A DNA stretch of 49,959 bases from Bartonella sp. CM31XJBT. GTDB taxonomy: Bacteria; Pseudomonadota; Alphaproteobacteria; Rhizobiales; Rhizobiaceae. The notes under the pieces were generated by a model. That model did not search any database. It was given only the letters and a program-made list of their open reading frames with translations, and was not told where the DNA came from. The stretch spans positions 1-49,959 of the forward strand of contig NZ_JAQITD010000016.1 in NCBI RefSeq assembly GCF_028618555.1, in the 5' to 3' direction. How positions within the stretch are numbered: position 1 is the first letter of the stretch; every line of letters starts with the position of its first letter. A program made the translations under genes and the position numbers. This document shows, piece by piece, positions 16,849-25,280 of this stretch.

Positions 16849-17464
16849 TGATATTGAAAAATGTTAGGCTGAGGTGGGTGATGTGGGGTGATGTCTTGGA
16901 AGGAGGCTGCTTTGGTGCAGGGTATTTGTGTGGTGGATATGGAACAGTGTTTTGATGGGTGAGGGCATGAAACTTGAGAGAAGTGTTATGCTTGCGGGAT
17001 ACATGTGTTTTGGTGGGAGTATCTTGGGGGATAGACAAGTGTGAGGATTGGTGATGCTTGAGAGGGCATGATATTGGAGGATATTGGGCTTTGGATATGC
17101 CCGAGAGCTATGTGCTGAGGCTATGATTTGGGTGGGGGATACCGTGCTTGTGGTTGGGGGATGACAGGCGCGGTGTTTGAGGGGCGGTGATGGGGGAAAA
17201 TAGGGACCCCTTGGAGATAATGATCTTTGGGGGGGATAGGGACTTTGGGGCGCATAGGTGTGGTCAAGGGGATCTCATGCAAAAAAGTGAAATTTATTGA
17301 ATATTAGGATGAAGGAAGGTAAAGCGCTGCTTTTGAGAAGGGCGTTTTTCGTTCAATTGCTCTTTTCGCTCAATTACTCTTTTCCTTCAATTGCTCTGGG
17401 ATAATTAAACTTGGGATAAGCAAAAGAGTGAAGCGCAATTATTGCTAAAATATGAAAATTTATA
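16535..17464. other. Degenerate G-rich gap inside the GTA block
   Basis: About 930 bases with no supported gene. Contents: the 86-bp duplicate; G-rich, repeat-like sequence with many GGGGGAT and GATATTGGG motifs; and three copies of a roughly 16-bp unit with CTCAATTGCTCTTTTC-like sequence at 17344-17397, just before the large terminase. It looks like expanded intergenic DNA, not a decayed gene. Confidence 0.5.
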
Positions 17465-18826
17465 ATGACAACTGTTCAGAAAATTTCTCAAAAAATTGAG
17501 CAGAATACGGCTCAAGTGGCTCTTATTCCAAAGCTTATTCCTGTTTTTACTGGAAATGCCGATGTGCGAGCCGCTTGGGGAGGACGCGGTTCTGGAAAAA
17601 CACGTTCTTTTGCTTTGATGTCGGCTGTGGTGGGATATCGCCATGGAATGGCTGGAGAACGCGGTATTATTCTTTGTGCACGGCAATTTCAAAATTCTCT
17701 TAATGAAAGTTCTTTGGAAGAAATTAAACGCGCTATCGAAGCTTATCCTTTTTTACAAGACTATTATGAAATCGGTGATAAATATATTAAGTCAAAAGAT
17801 GGACGGATTGTCTATGTGTTTGCTGGGCTTGATCGCAATATCGCAAGTATTAAATCAATGGGGCGCGTTTTCCTTTGTTGGGTCGATGAAGCCGAGCCCG
17901 TGACTGAGACTGCTTGGCAAACACTTATTCCAACTTTGCGCGAAGAAGGAAAAGATTGGAATGCAGAATTATGGGTCACATGGAACCCGTGCCATGAAAA
18001 TGCAGCCGTGGAAAAACGTTTCCGAAATGTCGATAATCCTCATATCAAAGGGGTGGAAATCAATTGGCGTGATAATCCGCAATTTCCTGAAAAACTCAAT
18101 CGTGATCGAATGGACGATTTGCAGCAAAGACCAGAGCAGTATAACCATATTTGGGAAGGCGAATATCTCCAAGCTGTCCAAGGGGCTTATTATCAGAAAT
18201 GTCTTCTCGAAGCCGAAATGGAAGGGCGGATTACCACTGTTCCACGTGATCCTTTGATGCAGGTGAGAATCTTTTGGGATATCGGGGGAACAGGCGCAAA
18301 GGCTGATGCTACCGCATTGTGGGTCGCGCAGTTTGTTGGACGGGAAATCCGAGTGCTCGATTATTATGAAGCCCAAGGTCAACCTCTCTCAGAACATGTG
18401 GGCTGGGTCTTTCAAAGGGGATATGAAAAGGCTCTTATGGTTTTGCCTCATGATGGCGCAACAAAAGATCGTGTCTATAATGTGAGTTTTGAAAGTGCCC
18501 TTCAACAAGCCGGTTTTCAAACCAAAATAATTCCTAACCAAGGAACAGGCGCTGTGAAAATGCGTATCGAAGCCGTAAGGCGGTTGTTTCCTGCACTATG
18601 GTTTAATCGTGAAACGACATGTGCGGGCAGAAAAGCGCTTGCTTGGTATCATGAAAAGCGCGACGAACAGCGCAATATCGGACTAGGCGCTGAACATGAT
18701 TGGGCAAGCCATGGGGCCGATGCCTTTGGACTGATGTGTGTGGCTTATGAACAGCCAAATGCTAGAGCGCGAAAAAAACCTTATCGCTCGTTTCACCATT
18801 CTCAAACTTCATGGATGGCTTTTTAA
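17465..18826 (+). CDS. terL: Large terminase (TerL), GTA/phage packaging motor
   Basis: 453 residues. It drives DNA into preformed heads by ATP hydrolysis and cuts the DNA with an RNase H-like nuclease. Walker A is GGRGSGKT (39-46); Walker B is VFLCWVDEAE, with D141 and E142; the coupling segment WVTWNPC follows. The nuclease domain starts at FWDIGGTGAKADATALW, with D272 as the first metal ligand, and a late acidic residue lies in HGADAFG (D419). All motor and nuclease motifs are present, so the protein looks functional. It is PBSX/Terminase_3-like. In BaGTA the terminase packages host DNA in roughly 14-kb pieces (established for Bartonella). The gene overlaps the portal gene start. Codon use matches the core genome, consistent with long residence. 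Confidence 0.93.
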   Translation: MTTVQKISQKIEQNTAQVALIPKLIPVFTGNADVRAAWGGRGSGKTRSFALMSAVVGYRHGMAGERGIILCARQFQNSLNESSLEEIKRAIEAYPFLQDYYEIGDKYIKSKDGRIVYVFAGLDRNIASIKSMGRVFLCWVDEAEPVTETAWQTLIPTLREEGKDWNAELWVTWNPCHENAAVEKRFRNVDNPHIKGVEINWRDNPQFPEKLNRDRMDDLQQRPEQYNHIWEGEYLQAVQGAYYQKCLLEAEMEGRITTVPRDPLMQVRIFWDIGGTGAKADATALWVAQFVGREIRVLDYYEAQGQPLSEHVGWVFQRGYEKALMVLPHDGATKDRVYNVSFESALQQAGFQTKIIPNQGTGAVKMRIEAVRRLFPALWFNRETTCAGRKALAWYHEKRDEQRNIGLGAEHDWASHGADAFGLMCVAYEQPNARARKKPYRSFHHSQTSWMAF

Positions 18827-20661
18827 TGAATAGTTCTACAGATTCTTCTTTTAATCAAATCGAAACGCTTGAAAATCAAGCTCTCTTTAAAAAACTCGTG
18901 GGTTGGTATCAGGATGATATTGATCATGTCGAAAAATGGCGAAAAAATGCCCAAGAAGATTACGATTTTTATAATGGACGGCAATGGAATGAGCAAGACT
19001 TGGCTGTCTTGCACGAACAAAACAGACCGGTTATGACTTTTAACCGTATTGCGCCTTTAATTAATGCCGTGATTGGGGCTGAGCGCAATAATAAAAGACA
19101 AGTGCAATTTATTCCACGACAAGAAGGGGCTGCCTTTGCAAACCAGATTTTGACAGGGGCGGCTGAGTGGTTTCGTGATGAAGCTGATGGGGAATACGAA
19201 GATTCCGATGCTTTTCAAGATGCAATTATTTGCGGAATGGGCTGGACAGATACACGCCTTGATTATGAACAAGATCCGCAAGGAAAACCAATCATTGCAC
19301 GTTTAGACCCGATGAAAATGGTGTGGGATGCAAGTGCTGTCAAGTCTAATCTCATTGATGCACAACGCTTATGGTATATTGATGAAAAACCCCTTGCTGT
19401 GGCGCAGGAAATGTTTCCCCATGTTCATTGGAGTGACCTTAATGCTGATTGGGTTAAACATCAGAGTTTTTTACATTCAACCAGCGATGGGATGACACAA
19501 AGTTATCAGTCCGAGAGGGGGTATCAAGGAGAAGAGGGGAGTGGTTATCAACGTCCTAAAATGGTGACATTGGTAGAATGTCGCTGGTTTGAACGCGAGG
19601 TGGTTTATAAAGTTCTTGAGCCTCTAAGTGGAAAGTTTGTCGATTATTCAGAGCAGGATTTCCAAAATTTAAGCAAAACCTTTCCTCATGTTCAAGCAAC
19701 AAGGTTGAACAGAAAAATTGTCAAACGGGCATTTTTAGGTAGAAAGCTGCTTGAAGCGCCTGATAAGCCTTTGGTTCCACCCAATCAATTGGGATGGGAG
19801 TGTATTACCGGTACTTTTGATAAGTTAAGCCGGCAATTTTATGGAATTGTGCGCCCTACAAAAGATCCGCAACGGTGGGCAAACAAATATTTTAGTCAAG
19901 TGATGCATTTGCTCAATAGCCAATCAAAAGGCGGAATTATGGCAGAGCGCGATGCTTTTGATGATGATCGACAAGCCCTCGAGAGTTGGGCTAGAGCCGA
20001 TAGTATTACTTGGTTGAAAAGTGGGGCGGTGTCTGGGGGAAGAATCCAGCCTAAACCCATGGCACAATTTCCGCAAGGGTTTTTCCAATTGTTTAATGAA
20101 GCAAAGAGCGCTCTCGAACAGGTGACGGGGTTGTCTTCTGAATTTATTGGGACGCGAGCTGTCAATCAGCCCGGCATTCTTGAGCAACAACGGCGACAAT
20201 CGTCACTTAATCTTTTGGCTTCCTTTTTTGATGGGTTGCGTCGATATCGGCAACGACAGGGAAAAATTATTCTCTATCTTATTCAAAATTATCTGTCCGA
20301 TGGGCGGTTGGTGCGTATTGCTGGTGATGAAAATGCCCAGTATGTGCCGCTGACACGCGAAATGGTGACAAGTTTGGAATATGATATTGTCGTGGATGAT
20401 GCACCAACAAGTCTTAATGAAAAAGAGCGTACTTTTGCACTGATCATGCAATTGCTGCCTTTGATGCAAAATTTTACAACGCCTGAGATTATGCTCGATC
20501 TCTTACGCTATTCGCCTTTACCAGCTTCACTTATTCATAAAATTGCGATAAAGGCGCAAAACTCTTTTCAAGAAGAGCAAAATGCCTCAGCGCAGATGGG
20601 GGATAATGTGGGGACAGAGCAGATAATGCAGATGTTGCAGACAGCAAAGGCTCAACAATAG
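18826..20661 (+). CDS. Portal protein (P22-type)
   Basis: 611 residues from the ATG at 18826, which overlaps the TerL stop as TAATG; an ATG at 18811 inside terL is the alternative. The portal forms the dodecameric ring through which DNA enters and leaves the head. N-terminal features typical of P22-type portals are visible: FYNGRQWNEQDLAVL, then RPVMTFNRIAPLINAVIGAE and the clip/stem region with DAIICGMGWTDTR. A later segment FDKLSRQFYGIVRPTKDPQRW is also characteristic, as is SALEQVTGLSSEFIGTRAVN. The C-terminus is Q-rich (MQMLQTAKAQQ). Coupled translation with terL is likely. It is full length and undamaged. It points to a podovirus-like ancestor of the particle. Confidence 0.9.
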   Translation: MNSSTDSSFNQIETLENQALFKKLVGWYQDDIDHVEKWRKNAQEDYDFYNGRQWNEQDLAVLHEQNRPVMTFNRIAPLINAVIGAERNNKRQVQFIPRQEGAAFANQILTGAAEWFRDEADGEYEDSDAFQDAIICGMGWTDTRLDYEQDPQGKPIIARLDPMKMVWDASAVKSNLIDAQRLWYIDEKPLAVAQEMFPHVHWSDLNADWVKHQSFLHSTSDGMTQSYQSERGYQGEEGSGYQRPKMVTLVECRWFEREVVYKVLEPLSGKFVDYSEQDFQNLSKTFPHVQATRLNRKIVKRAFLGRKLLEAPDKPLVPPNQLGWECITGTFDKLSRQFYGIVRPTKDPQRWANKYFSQVMHLLNSQSKGGIMAERDAFDDDRQALESWARADSITWLKSGAVSGGRIQPKPMAQFPQGFFQLFNEAKSALEQVTGLSSEFIGTRAVNQPGILEQQRRQSSLNLLASFFDGLRRYRQRQGKIILYLIQNYLSDGRLVRIAGDENAQYVPLTREMVTSLEYDIVVDDAPTSLNEKERTFALIMQLLPLMQNFTTPEIMLDLLRYSPLPASLIHKIAIKAQNSFQEEQNASAQMGDNVGTEQIMQMLQTAKAQQ

Positions 20662-20710
20662 GGTGCTTTGTCATGCGTGACTTCTGATAAACGCCATATA
20701 TCATAAATTG

Positions 20711-21130
20711 CTTATCGATTTTCGTAGTGCATGGGCTCCCTTTTCTTAAAAGACCTGTTTTATAGGGCAGGACTGTTGGGAAAAGCAGGGTGGAGAGGGA
20801 GTCTTGCCCGTCATGTGGGGTGAACATGGTGGGGAATGGTGGGCGCAGAATGGGCTTATCGATTTTTGTAGTGCATGGGCTCCCTTTTCTTAAAAGACCT
20901 GTTTTGTAGGGCAGGACTGTTGGGAAAAGCAGGGTGGAGAGGGAGTTTTGCTGTCATGTGGGGTGAACATGGTGGGGATGGTGGGTGCAGAATGGGCTTA
21001 TCGATTTTTGTAGTGCATGGGCTCCTTTTTCTTAAAAGAACTGTTTTGTAGGGCAGTGTTGTTGGGGGAACGCAAGGTAGAGAGGGAGGCTTGCCGTCAT
21101 GTGGGGTGAACATGGTGGGGAATGCTGATG
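20711..21130. repeat. ~142-bp minisatellite, three copies, between portal and scaffold
   Basis: Units start at CTTATCGATTT at 20711, 20855 and 20997 (periods 144 and 142). Each contains GTAGTGCATGGGCTCC, a CTTAAAAGACCTGTTTT hairpin-like stretch and CATGTGGGGTGAACATGG. It has no coding capacity. It separates genes that are normally tightly packed in phages. Confidence 0.92.
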
Positions 21131-21227
21131 CTAAATGATGAGAGAGCATTGAGGGGATAAGTGCTTATGGGGCTGTTTTATCTGAAAAATTTTATTTTAT
21201 TGTTAAAAAAAAGAGAAGGCTAATGTC

Positions 21228-22001
21228 ATGGATCAAGAACACTTAACGCCGGCAGAACAAAACCAATTGAAACAAGATTTTCTGGTCTCAACACAAGAGG
21301 GAGAAAATGGTGAAATTGGAAGAGAAGAAAAAACTCTTGAAGATAATTTTCAAGGGCAAATGCTTCAACAACAGGACTCTTCGCAAAAAGCTGGAAAAGA
21401 GGTTCAAGGGGGCGAGGATGCTGCGCCAGATCCGCAAAAAGACTTTATGGGCTATATGCAATGGTTGGGAAAAACACTCCAAAAACAAGGGCTTGTACAT
21501 GAAAAACAACAGCCTTCTCTGGCTCGCGAAGCAGAACAGTTGCATGCGTTTTTTCAGCAGTCTGTTGCAAGTGTTAAACAAAAGCATGATGATTTTGATC
21601 AAGCAGCTGATTTTATTTATGAAACACGGGCTAAACAATTGGCAGCTTGTGCTTCGCTCTATCCTGAGATGGCCGATCCCAAAAATATTGATGCGTTGAT
21701 TGGTGATGAGTTGAAGCAGATCTTGCGCGATTGTGCGCAAAAAAATCAAAATCCGGCTGAAGTGATTTACTCTATTGCACAAAAAATTGGCTACACAAAT
21801 GTTCCCAATAACATGGGTGAAAATTTACAGGAAAGACACAATTCTGCACGTACTCTTGCTGCTTATAACGGCTTGACGCCAAATGGGCCGATTTCTTTGG
21901 ATATGCTTGATAAAATGTCAGAAGCAGAGTTTAGCGCTTGGGTTTCTGATCCTAAAAATAAAGCCGCTTTTAATCGTTTAATGGGGGGAAGAGAATTTTA
22001 A
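21228..22001 (+). CDS. Putative scaffolding protein (GTA block)
   Basis: 257 residues, strongly charged, rich in Q, E and K and predicted to be mostly helical; no membrane segment or enzyme motif. N-terminal half: acidic and low in complexity (EENLTPAEQNQL-like start, GQMLQQQDSSQ). C-terminal segment: LNGLTPNGPISLDM-like, then DKMSEAEFSAWVSDPKNKAAF. Position between portal and major capsid is where scaffolds lie in P22-like and N4-like genomes, and the composition fits. No sequence signature proves it. The start ATG at 21228 is preceded by AGAGAAGGC. Minisatellites flank it on both sides, so its translation is not coupled to neighbours. Confidence 0.6.
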   Translation: MDQEHLTPAEQNQLKQDFLVSTQEGENGEIGREEKTLEDNFQGQMLQQQDSSQKAGKEVQGGEDAAPDPQKDFMGYMQWLGKTLQKQGLVHEKQQPSLAREAEQLHAFFQQSVASVKQKHDDFDQAADFIYETRAKQLAACASLYPEMADPKNIDALIGDELKQILRDCAQKNQNPAEVIYSIAQKIGYTNVPNNMGENLQERHNSARTLAAYNGLTPNGPISLDMLDKMSEAEFSAWVSDPKNKAAFNRLMGGREF

Positions 22002-22028
22002 AAACAAGAATGTGGCAGGTGTTTTTTT

Positions 22029-22638
22029 CGGGAACGTTAAGAGGCTTTTGGCGCAGAAGAATGCGGGGGAGTGTTTTTTGCGGGAATGTTAAGAGGCTTT
22101 TAGCGCAGGAGAATGCGGGGGAGTGTTTTTTGCGGGAACGTTAAGAGGCTTTTGGCGCAGGAGAATGCGGGGGAGTGTTTTTTGCGGGAATGTTAAGAGG
22201 CTTTTAGCGCAGGAGAATGCGGGAGTGTTTTTTGCGGGAACGTTAAGAGGCTTTTAGCGCAGGAGAATGCGGGGGAGTGTTTTTTGCGGGAATGTTAAGA
22301 GGCTTTTAGCGCAGGAGAATGCGGGGGAGTGTTTTTTGCGGGAACGTTAAGAGGCTTTTGGCGCAGAAGAATGCGGGGGAGTGTTTTTTGCGGGAATGTT
22401 AAGAGGCTTTTGGCGCAGGAGAATGCGGGGGAGTGTTTTTTGCGGGAACGTTAAGAGGCTTTTAGCGCAGGAGAATGCGGGGGAGTGTTTTTTGCGGGAA
22501 CGTTAAGAGGCTTTTGGCGCAGGAGAATGCGGGGGAGTGTTTTTTGCGGGAACGTTAAGAGACTTTTGGCGCAGGAGAATGCGGGGGAGTGTTTTTTGCG
22601 GGAACGTTAAGAGGCTTTTGGCGCAGGAGAATGCGGGG
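22029..22638. repeat. 52-bp minisatellite, twelve copies, between scaffold and capsid
   Basis: Unit: CGGGAACGTTAAGAGGCTTT, then TGGCGCAGGAGAATGCGGGGG and AGTGTTTTTTG. Twelve TTAAGAG landmarks recur every 52 bases (one interval is 50). Variation is limited to a few positions (aacg/aatg, tggc/tagc, agaag/aggag), in a patchwork typical of slipped-strand or unequal exchange. Confidence 0.95.
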
Positions 22639-22762
22639 GGATTTCTCACAGCACGGATGTGGTGAGGAGAGCTCTTATAAGGGGGAGGCAGACGCTAACA
22701 GAAATTAGATAAAACTCACAAACAACCTATTCACCATTTGAAATGAAATGTGGTGTTTTAAC

Positions 22763-22786
22763 AACCGGCGCTTTGCCGGGTTTTTT
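22763..22786 (+). terminator. Intrinsic terminator just upstream of the capsid gene
   Basis: CCGGC (22765-22769), loop GCTTT, GCCGG (22775-22779), one G and six T. A textbook intrinsic terminator 28 bases before the capsid ATG and within its leader. It would isolate capsid expression from upstream transcription or act as an attenuator. Confidence 0.75.
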
Positions 22787-22813
22787 ATGTCAATAAAACT
22801 TTTAGAGGACAAA

Positions 22814-23932
22814 ATGACTGTAACTTATATCGGACTTAATGACCCAATGGCAGTGCGCACATGGTCTAAATTACTAAACCAAGAAGTCTCAAAAGCACTT
22901 CCAATTGCACCGTTGATTGGAAATGATTCAAACAGTATCGTACAATTAAAAGATGAAACCACAAAAGCAAGTGGGGATGCTATTAGCTTTAATTTGCGTG
23001 TGCAGTTGCTAGGCGATGGGGTGAGCGAAGGGCAGACATTGGAAGGCAATGAAGAAGCTTTACAGTTTCTCAATGATCGCTTGGCAATTAATGAACTCGT
23101 TCATGCCGTGCGTGTCAAAAATGAGGGAACGATTGATCAACAACGAATTCTCCATGATTTGCGCACCGAGGCAAAAAATGGTTTGGTTGATTGGTATGCA
23201 GATCGTCTGAGTATGATGTTCTTCATTCAAGTGTGTGGTTATACCGCAAAAACAATTAACTTTGAAGGACGCACGATTACCCTTAAACCTGTTCATTATG
23301 GGTTTAATGCGCCAACGGCACCAACCAATAAACGCGTGGTACGTCCTAACGATAAAGCAAAAGATGAGGACTTAAAAGAAGATGATGTTTTTGATCTCAG
23401 CTTGATTGATAAAGCGGTTGAACGGGCTAAATTGGCAAATCCTAAAATTAGACCCGTGCGGATCGATGGGGAAAATGTTTATGTGCTTTATCTTCATCCA
23501 ACCCAAGTGACACAATTGCGAACCAATACTGATGCGGGGCAATGGCTCGACATTACTAAGGCAATCTATAGTGGAAGTCGTATCAAAAATCCGCTCTATG
23601 ATGGGTCTTTGGGCATGTATAATGGTGTGGTTTTGCGCGAAGCTGAACATATTACCGAAGGGGTCGAAGCTGGAACCGCTAATAAAGCTGTGCCAAATGT
23701 GCGGCGGGCTGTTCTGCTTGGTGCGCAGAGTGCTGTGATTGCTTTTGGTAAAGATCGAGGGGCGACACGCTATAAATTGGTGGAAGAACTCTTCGACTAT
23801 GAAAGAGAATTCGGGGTTGCGGCAAAAACCATTATTGGTATGAAAAAAACTTGCTTTACCTTGCCAGGAAGTACGCAAGGGGCTCAGGATTTTGGCACTA
23901 TTGTCATCCCAACTTATGGAGCACCCGCTTAA
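22814..23932 (+). CDS. Major capsid protein (N4-gp56 family)
   Basis: 372 residues from the ATG at 22814, which follows AGAGGAC; a longer frame from 22748 runs through the terminator and lacks a ribosome binding site. It forms the icosahedral shell. The N-terminus MTVTYIGLNDPMAVRTWSKL and the following GDAISFNLRVQLLGDGVSEG and EGNEEALQFLNDRLAINELV are characteristic of N4-gp56-type HK97-fold capsids. The later segment RAVLLGAQSAVIAFGKDRG is also typical. It has no visible damage. In the BaGTA series this is the main head component. Two RNA hairpins bracket the gene (terminator-like at 22763-22786, 11-bp stem at 23950-23980), which suggests separately tuned expression of the most abundant structural protein. 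Confidence 0.88.
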   Translation: MTVTYIGLNDPMAVRTWSKLLNQEVSKALPIAPLIGNDSNSIVQLKDETTKASGDAISFNLRVQLLGDGVSEGQTLEGNEEALQFLNDRLAINELVHAVRVKNEGTIDQQRILHDLRTEAKNGLVDWYADRLSMMFFIQVCGYTAKTINFEGRTITLKPVHYGFNAPTAPTNKRVVRPNDKAKDEDLKEDDVFDLSLIDKAVERAKLANPKIRPVRIDGENVYVLYLHPTQVTQLRTNTDAGQWLDITKAIYSGSRIKNPLYDGSLGMYNGVVLREAEHITEGVEAGTANKAVPNVRRAVLLGAQSAVIAFGKDRGATRYKLVEELFDYEREFGVAAKTIIGMKKTCFTLPGSTQGAQDFGTIVIPTYGAPA

Positions 23933-23949
23933 AGCGAATGTTTGCTCTC

Positions 23950-23980
23950 TTCCCCCAACAAGAGGGATCTGTTGGGGGAA
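23950..23980 (+). promoter_or_regulatory. 11-bp perfect hairpin after the capsid gene
   Basis: TTCCCCCAACA (23950-23960) and TGTTGGGGGAA (23970-23980) form a perfect stem with a 9-base loop. A-rich sequence follows instead of a T run, so on this strand it is more likely an mRNA 3'-end stabiliser than a terminator. It lies 17 bases after the capsid stop. Confidence 0.7.
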
Positions 23981-24015
23981 AAATTTAAAATGCTTCCAGA
24001 AACAAGGACAGGCTT

Positions 24016-24711
24016 ATGACCACTTTATCCACTGATCCCCAAAATCTAAACCTTACACATTCAGACCATTCTAAAACTTTTGCTTATATGGTCGCGCTTA
24101 TTCAAGATGAAATTGATGATACAACAGCGGAATATTCCCTGCAAATTCAAGATTCAATTTTTACGGCTTTGCGTTTGTGTGAACGCGAACCCTTTTTCTT
24201 TAATGAAAAAAGAGAAAGGACGTTTAAAACACAGAGTGGTAAAACATGGTATGGGCAAGAAGAGGGGGGTTTTATTGAAGCAGAAAAGAGTTTGGAGGGC
24301 GTCTTTTTAGTAACAAAGAATGCAACACCAACAAAGTTGTTCTTTAAGCCCTTGGAAGTGTTGCATCAACAATATGGTATGCATCCTGCGCTAGGAACGC
24401 CATTCTTTTATACGTACCTTGATCAAAAAATAGGACTCTTTCCAACACCAGAACATGTGGAAACTGTACAGCTTTCTTATGCTCCTGTTCATTTTGCTGA
24501 TGAACAGCTGAAAGAGGATGATAACCCTTGGTTGATTTATGCTTTTGATCTTATTAAAGCACGGGCAAAATATGAACTTTATAAAAATATCCTTAAAGAT
24601 CCTGAATATGCCGCCGTTTCTTTCAGAGATTTTCAAGAACAGCTTCAAGCTTTGCGCATTGAAACATCGCGCCGAAAAGGTTCTTCAAAGATTCGCCCAA
24701 TGCGTTTTTAA
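24016..24711 (+). CDS. Putative head-tail adaptor (GTA block)
   Basis: 231 residues, soluble, no enzyme motif. A segment TFAYMVALIQDEIDDTTAEY followed by ALRLCEREPFFFNEKRERTF and TYLDQKIGLFPTP is seen in proteins encoded right after podovirus capsids, where the P22 gp4-type tail accessory or adaptor factor lies. The C-terminus is basic (RRKGSSKIRPMRF). I infer a role in joining portal and tail; sequence alone does not prove it. The start ATG follows GGACAGG. It follows the capsid by 83 bases and is followed by a 0.5 kb duplicated spacer. Confidence 0.6.
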   Translation: MTTLSTDPQNLNLTHSDHSKTFAYMVALIQDEIDDTTAEYSLQIQDSIFTALRLCEREPFFFNEKRERTFKTQSGKTWYGQEEGGFIEAEKSLEGVFLVTKNATPTKLFFKPLEVLHQQYGMHPALGTPFFYTYLDQKIGLFPTPEHVETVQLSYAPVHFADEQLKEDDNPWLIYAFDLIKARAKYELYKNILKDPEYAAVSFRDFQEQLQALRIETSRRKGSSKIRPMRF

Positions 24712-24819
24712 AAAGTTCATTTCAAATCGTTTATGGCTGGCGTTGAAGGTTGGTTTGGCACTGATGGCTGGTTTGTCACTTATGGCTGGATTTGCGCGTT
24801 GGGTGTTGATGGTGAAGGG

Positions 24820-25280
24820 CTGGTGGATGGCGTTGGGGTGGCCATTATTTATGGTATCGTTTTTTTTGGTGCGTTAAACAACCTAAGGTTGTTTATTTTG
24901 TTGAATTTTATGCCTTTAGAGTTTTAAGGGCTTTTGTGGTTTTTTATCCATAAACCTTTGTATTTTGAATGGCACTGAGCTTTTCAAAGATTTTATGGGG
25001 GGGGGCTCTTGATGGCTCTTTCCCCCGTCATTGTGGGGGTTGATGTGATTGCGGGCAGTTGATTTTGGTTTGGCGCTGGTGGATGGCGTTGGGGTGGCCA
25101 TTATTTATGGTATCGTTTTTTTTGGTGCGTTAAACAACCTAAGGTTGTTTATTTTGTTGAATTTTATGCCTTTAGAGTTTTAAGGGCTTTTGTGGTTTTT
25201 TATCAATAAGCCTTGGTGTTTTGAATGGCACTGGGCTCTTCAAAGATTTTATGGGGGTCTTGATGGCTTTTTTCCCAATC
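24820..25280. repeat. 256-bp tandem duplication reaching into the gp10-like gene start
   Basis: 24820 onwards (CTGGTGGATGGCGTTGGGGT) recurs at 25076, with about 200 bases shared, including a near-perfect palindrome AAACAACCT-A-AGGTTGTTT. The first copy even carries the gene-start region (CTTGATGGCTCTTTCCC at 25008) that in the second copy is the real start of the stabilisation protein. The first copy reads only a short peptide. Confidence 0.88.
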
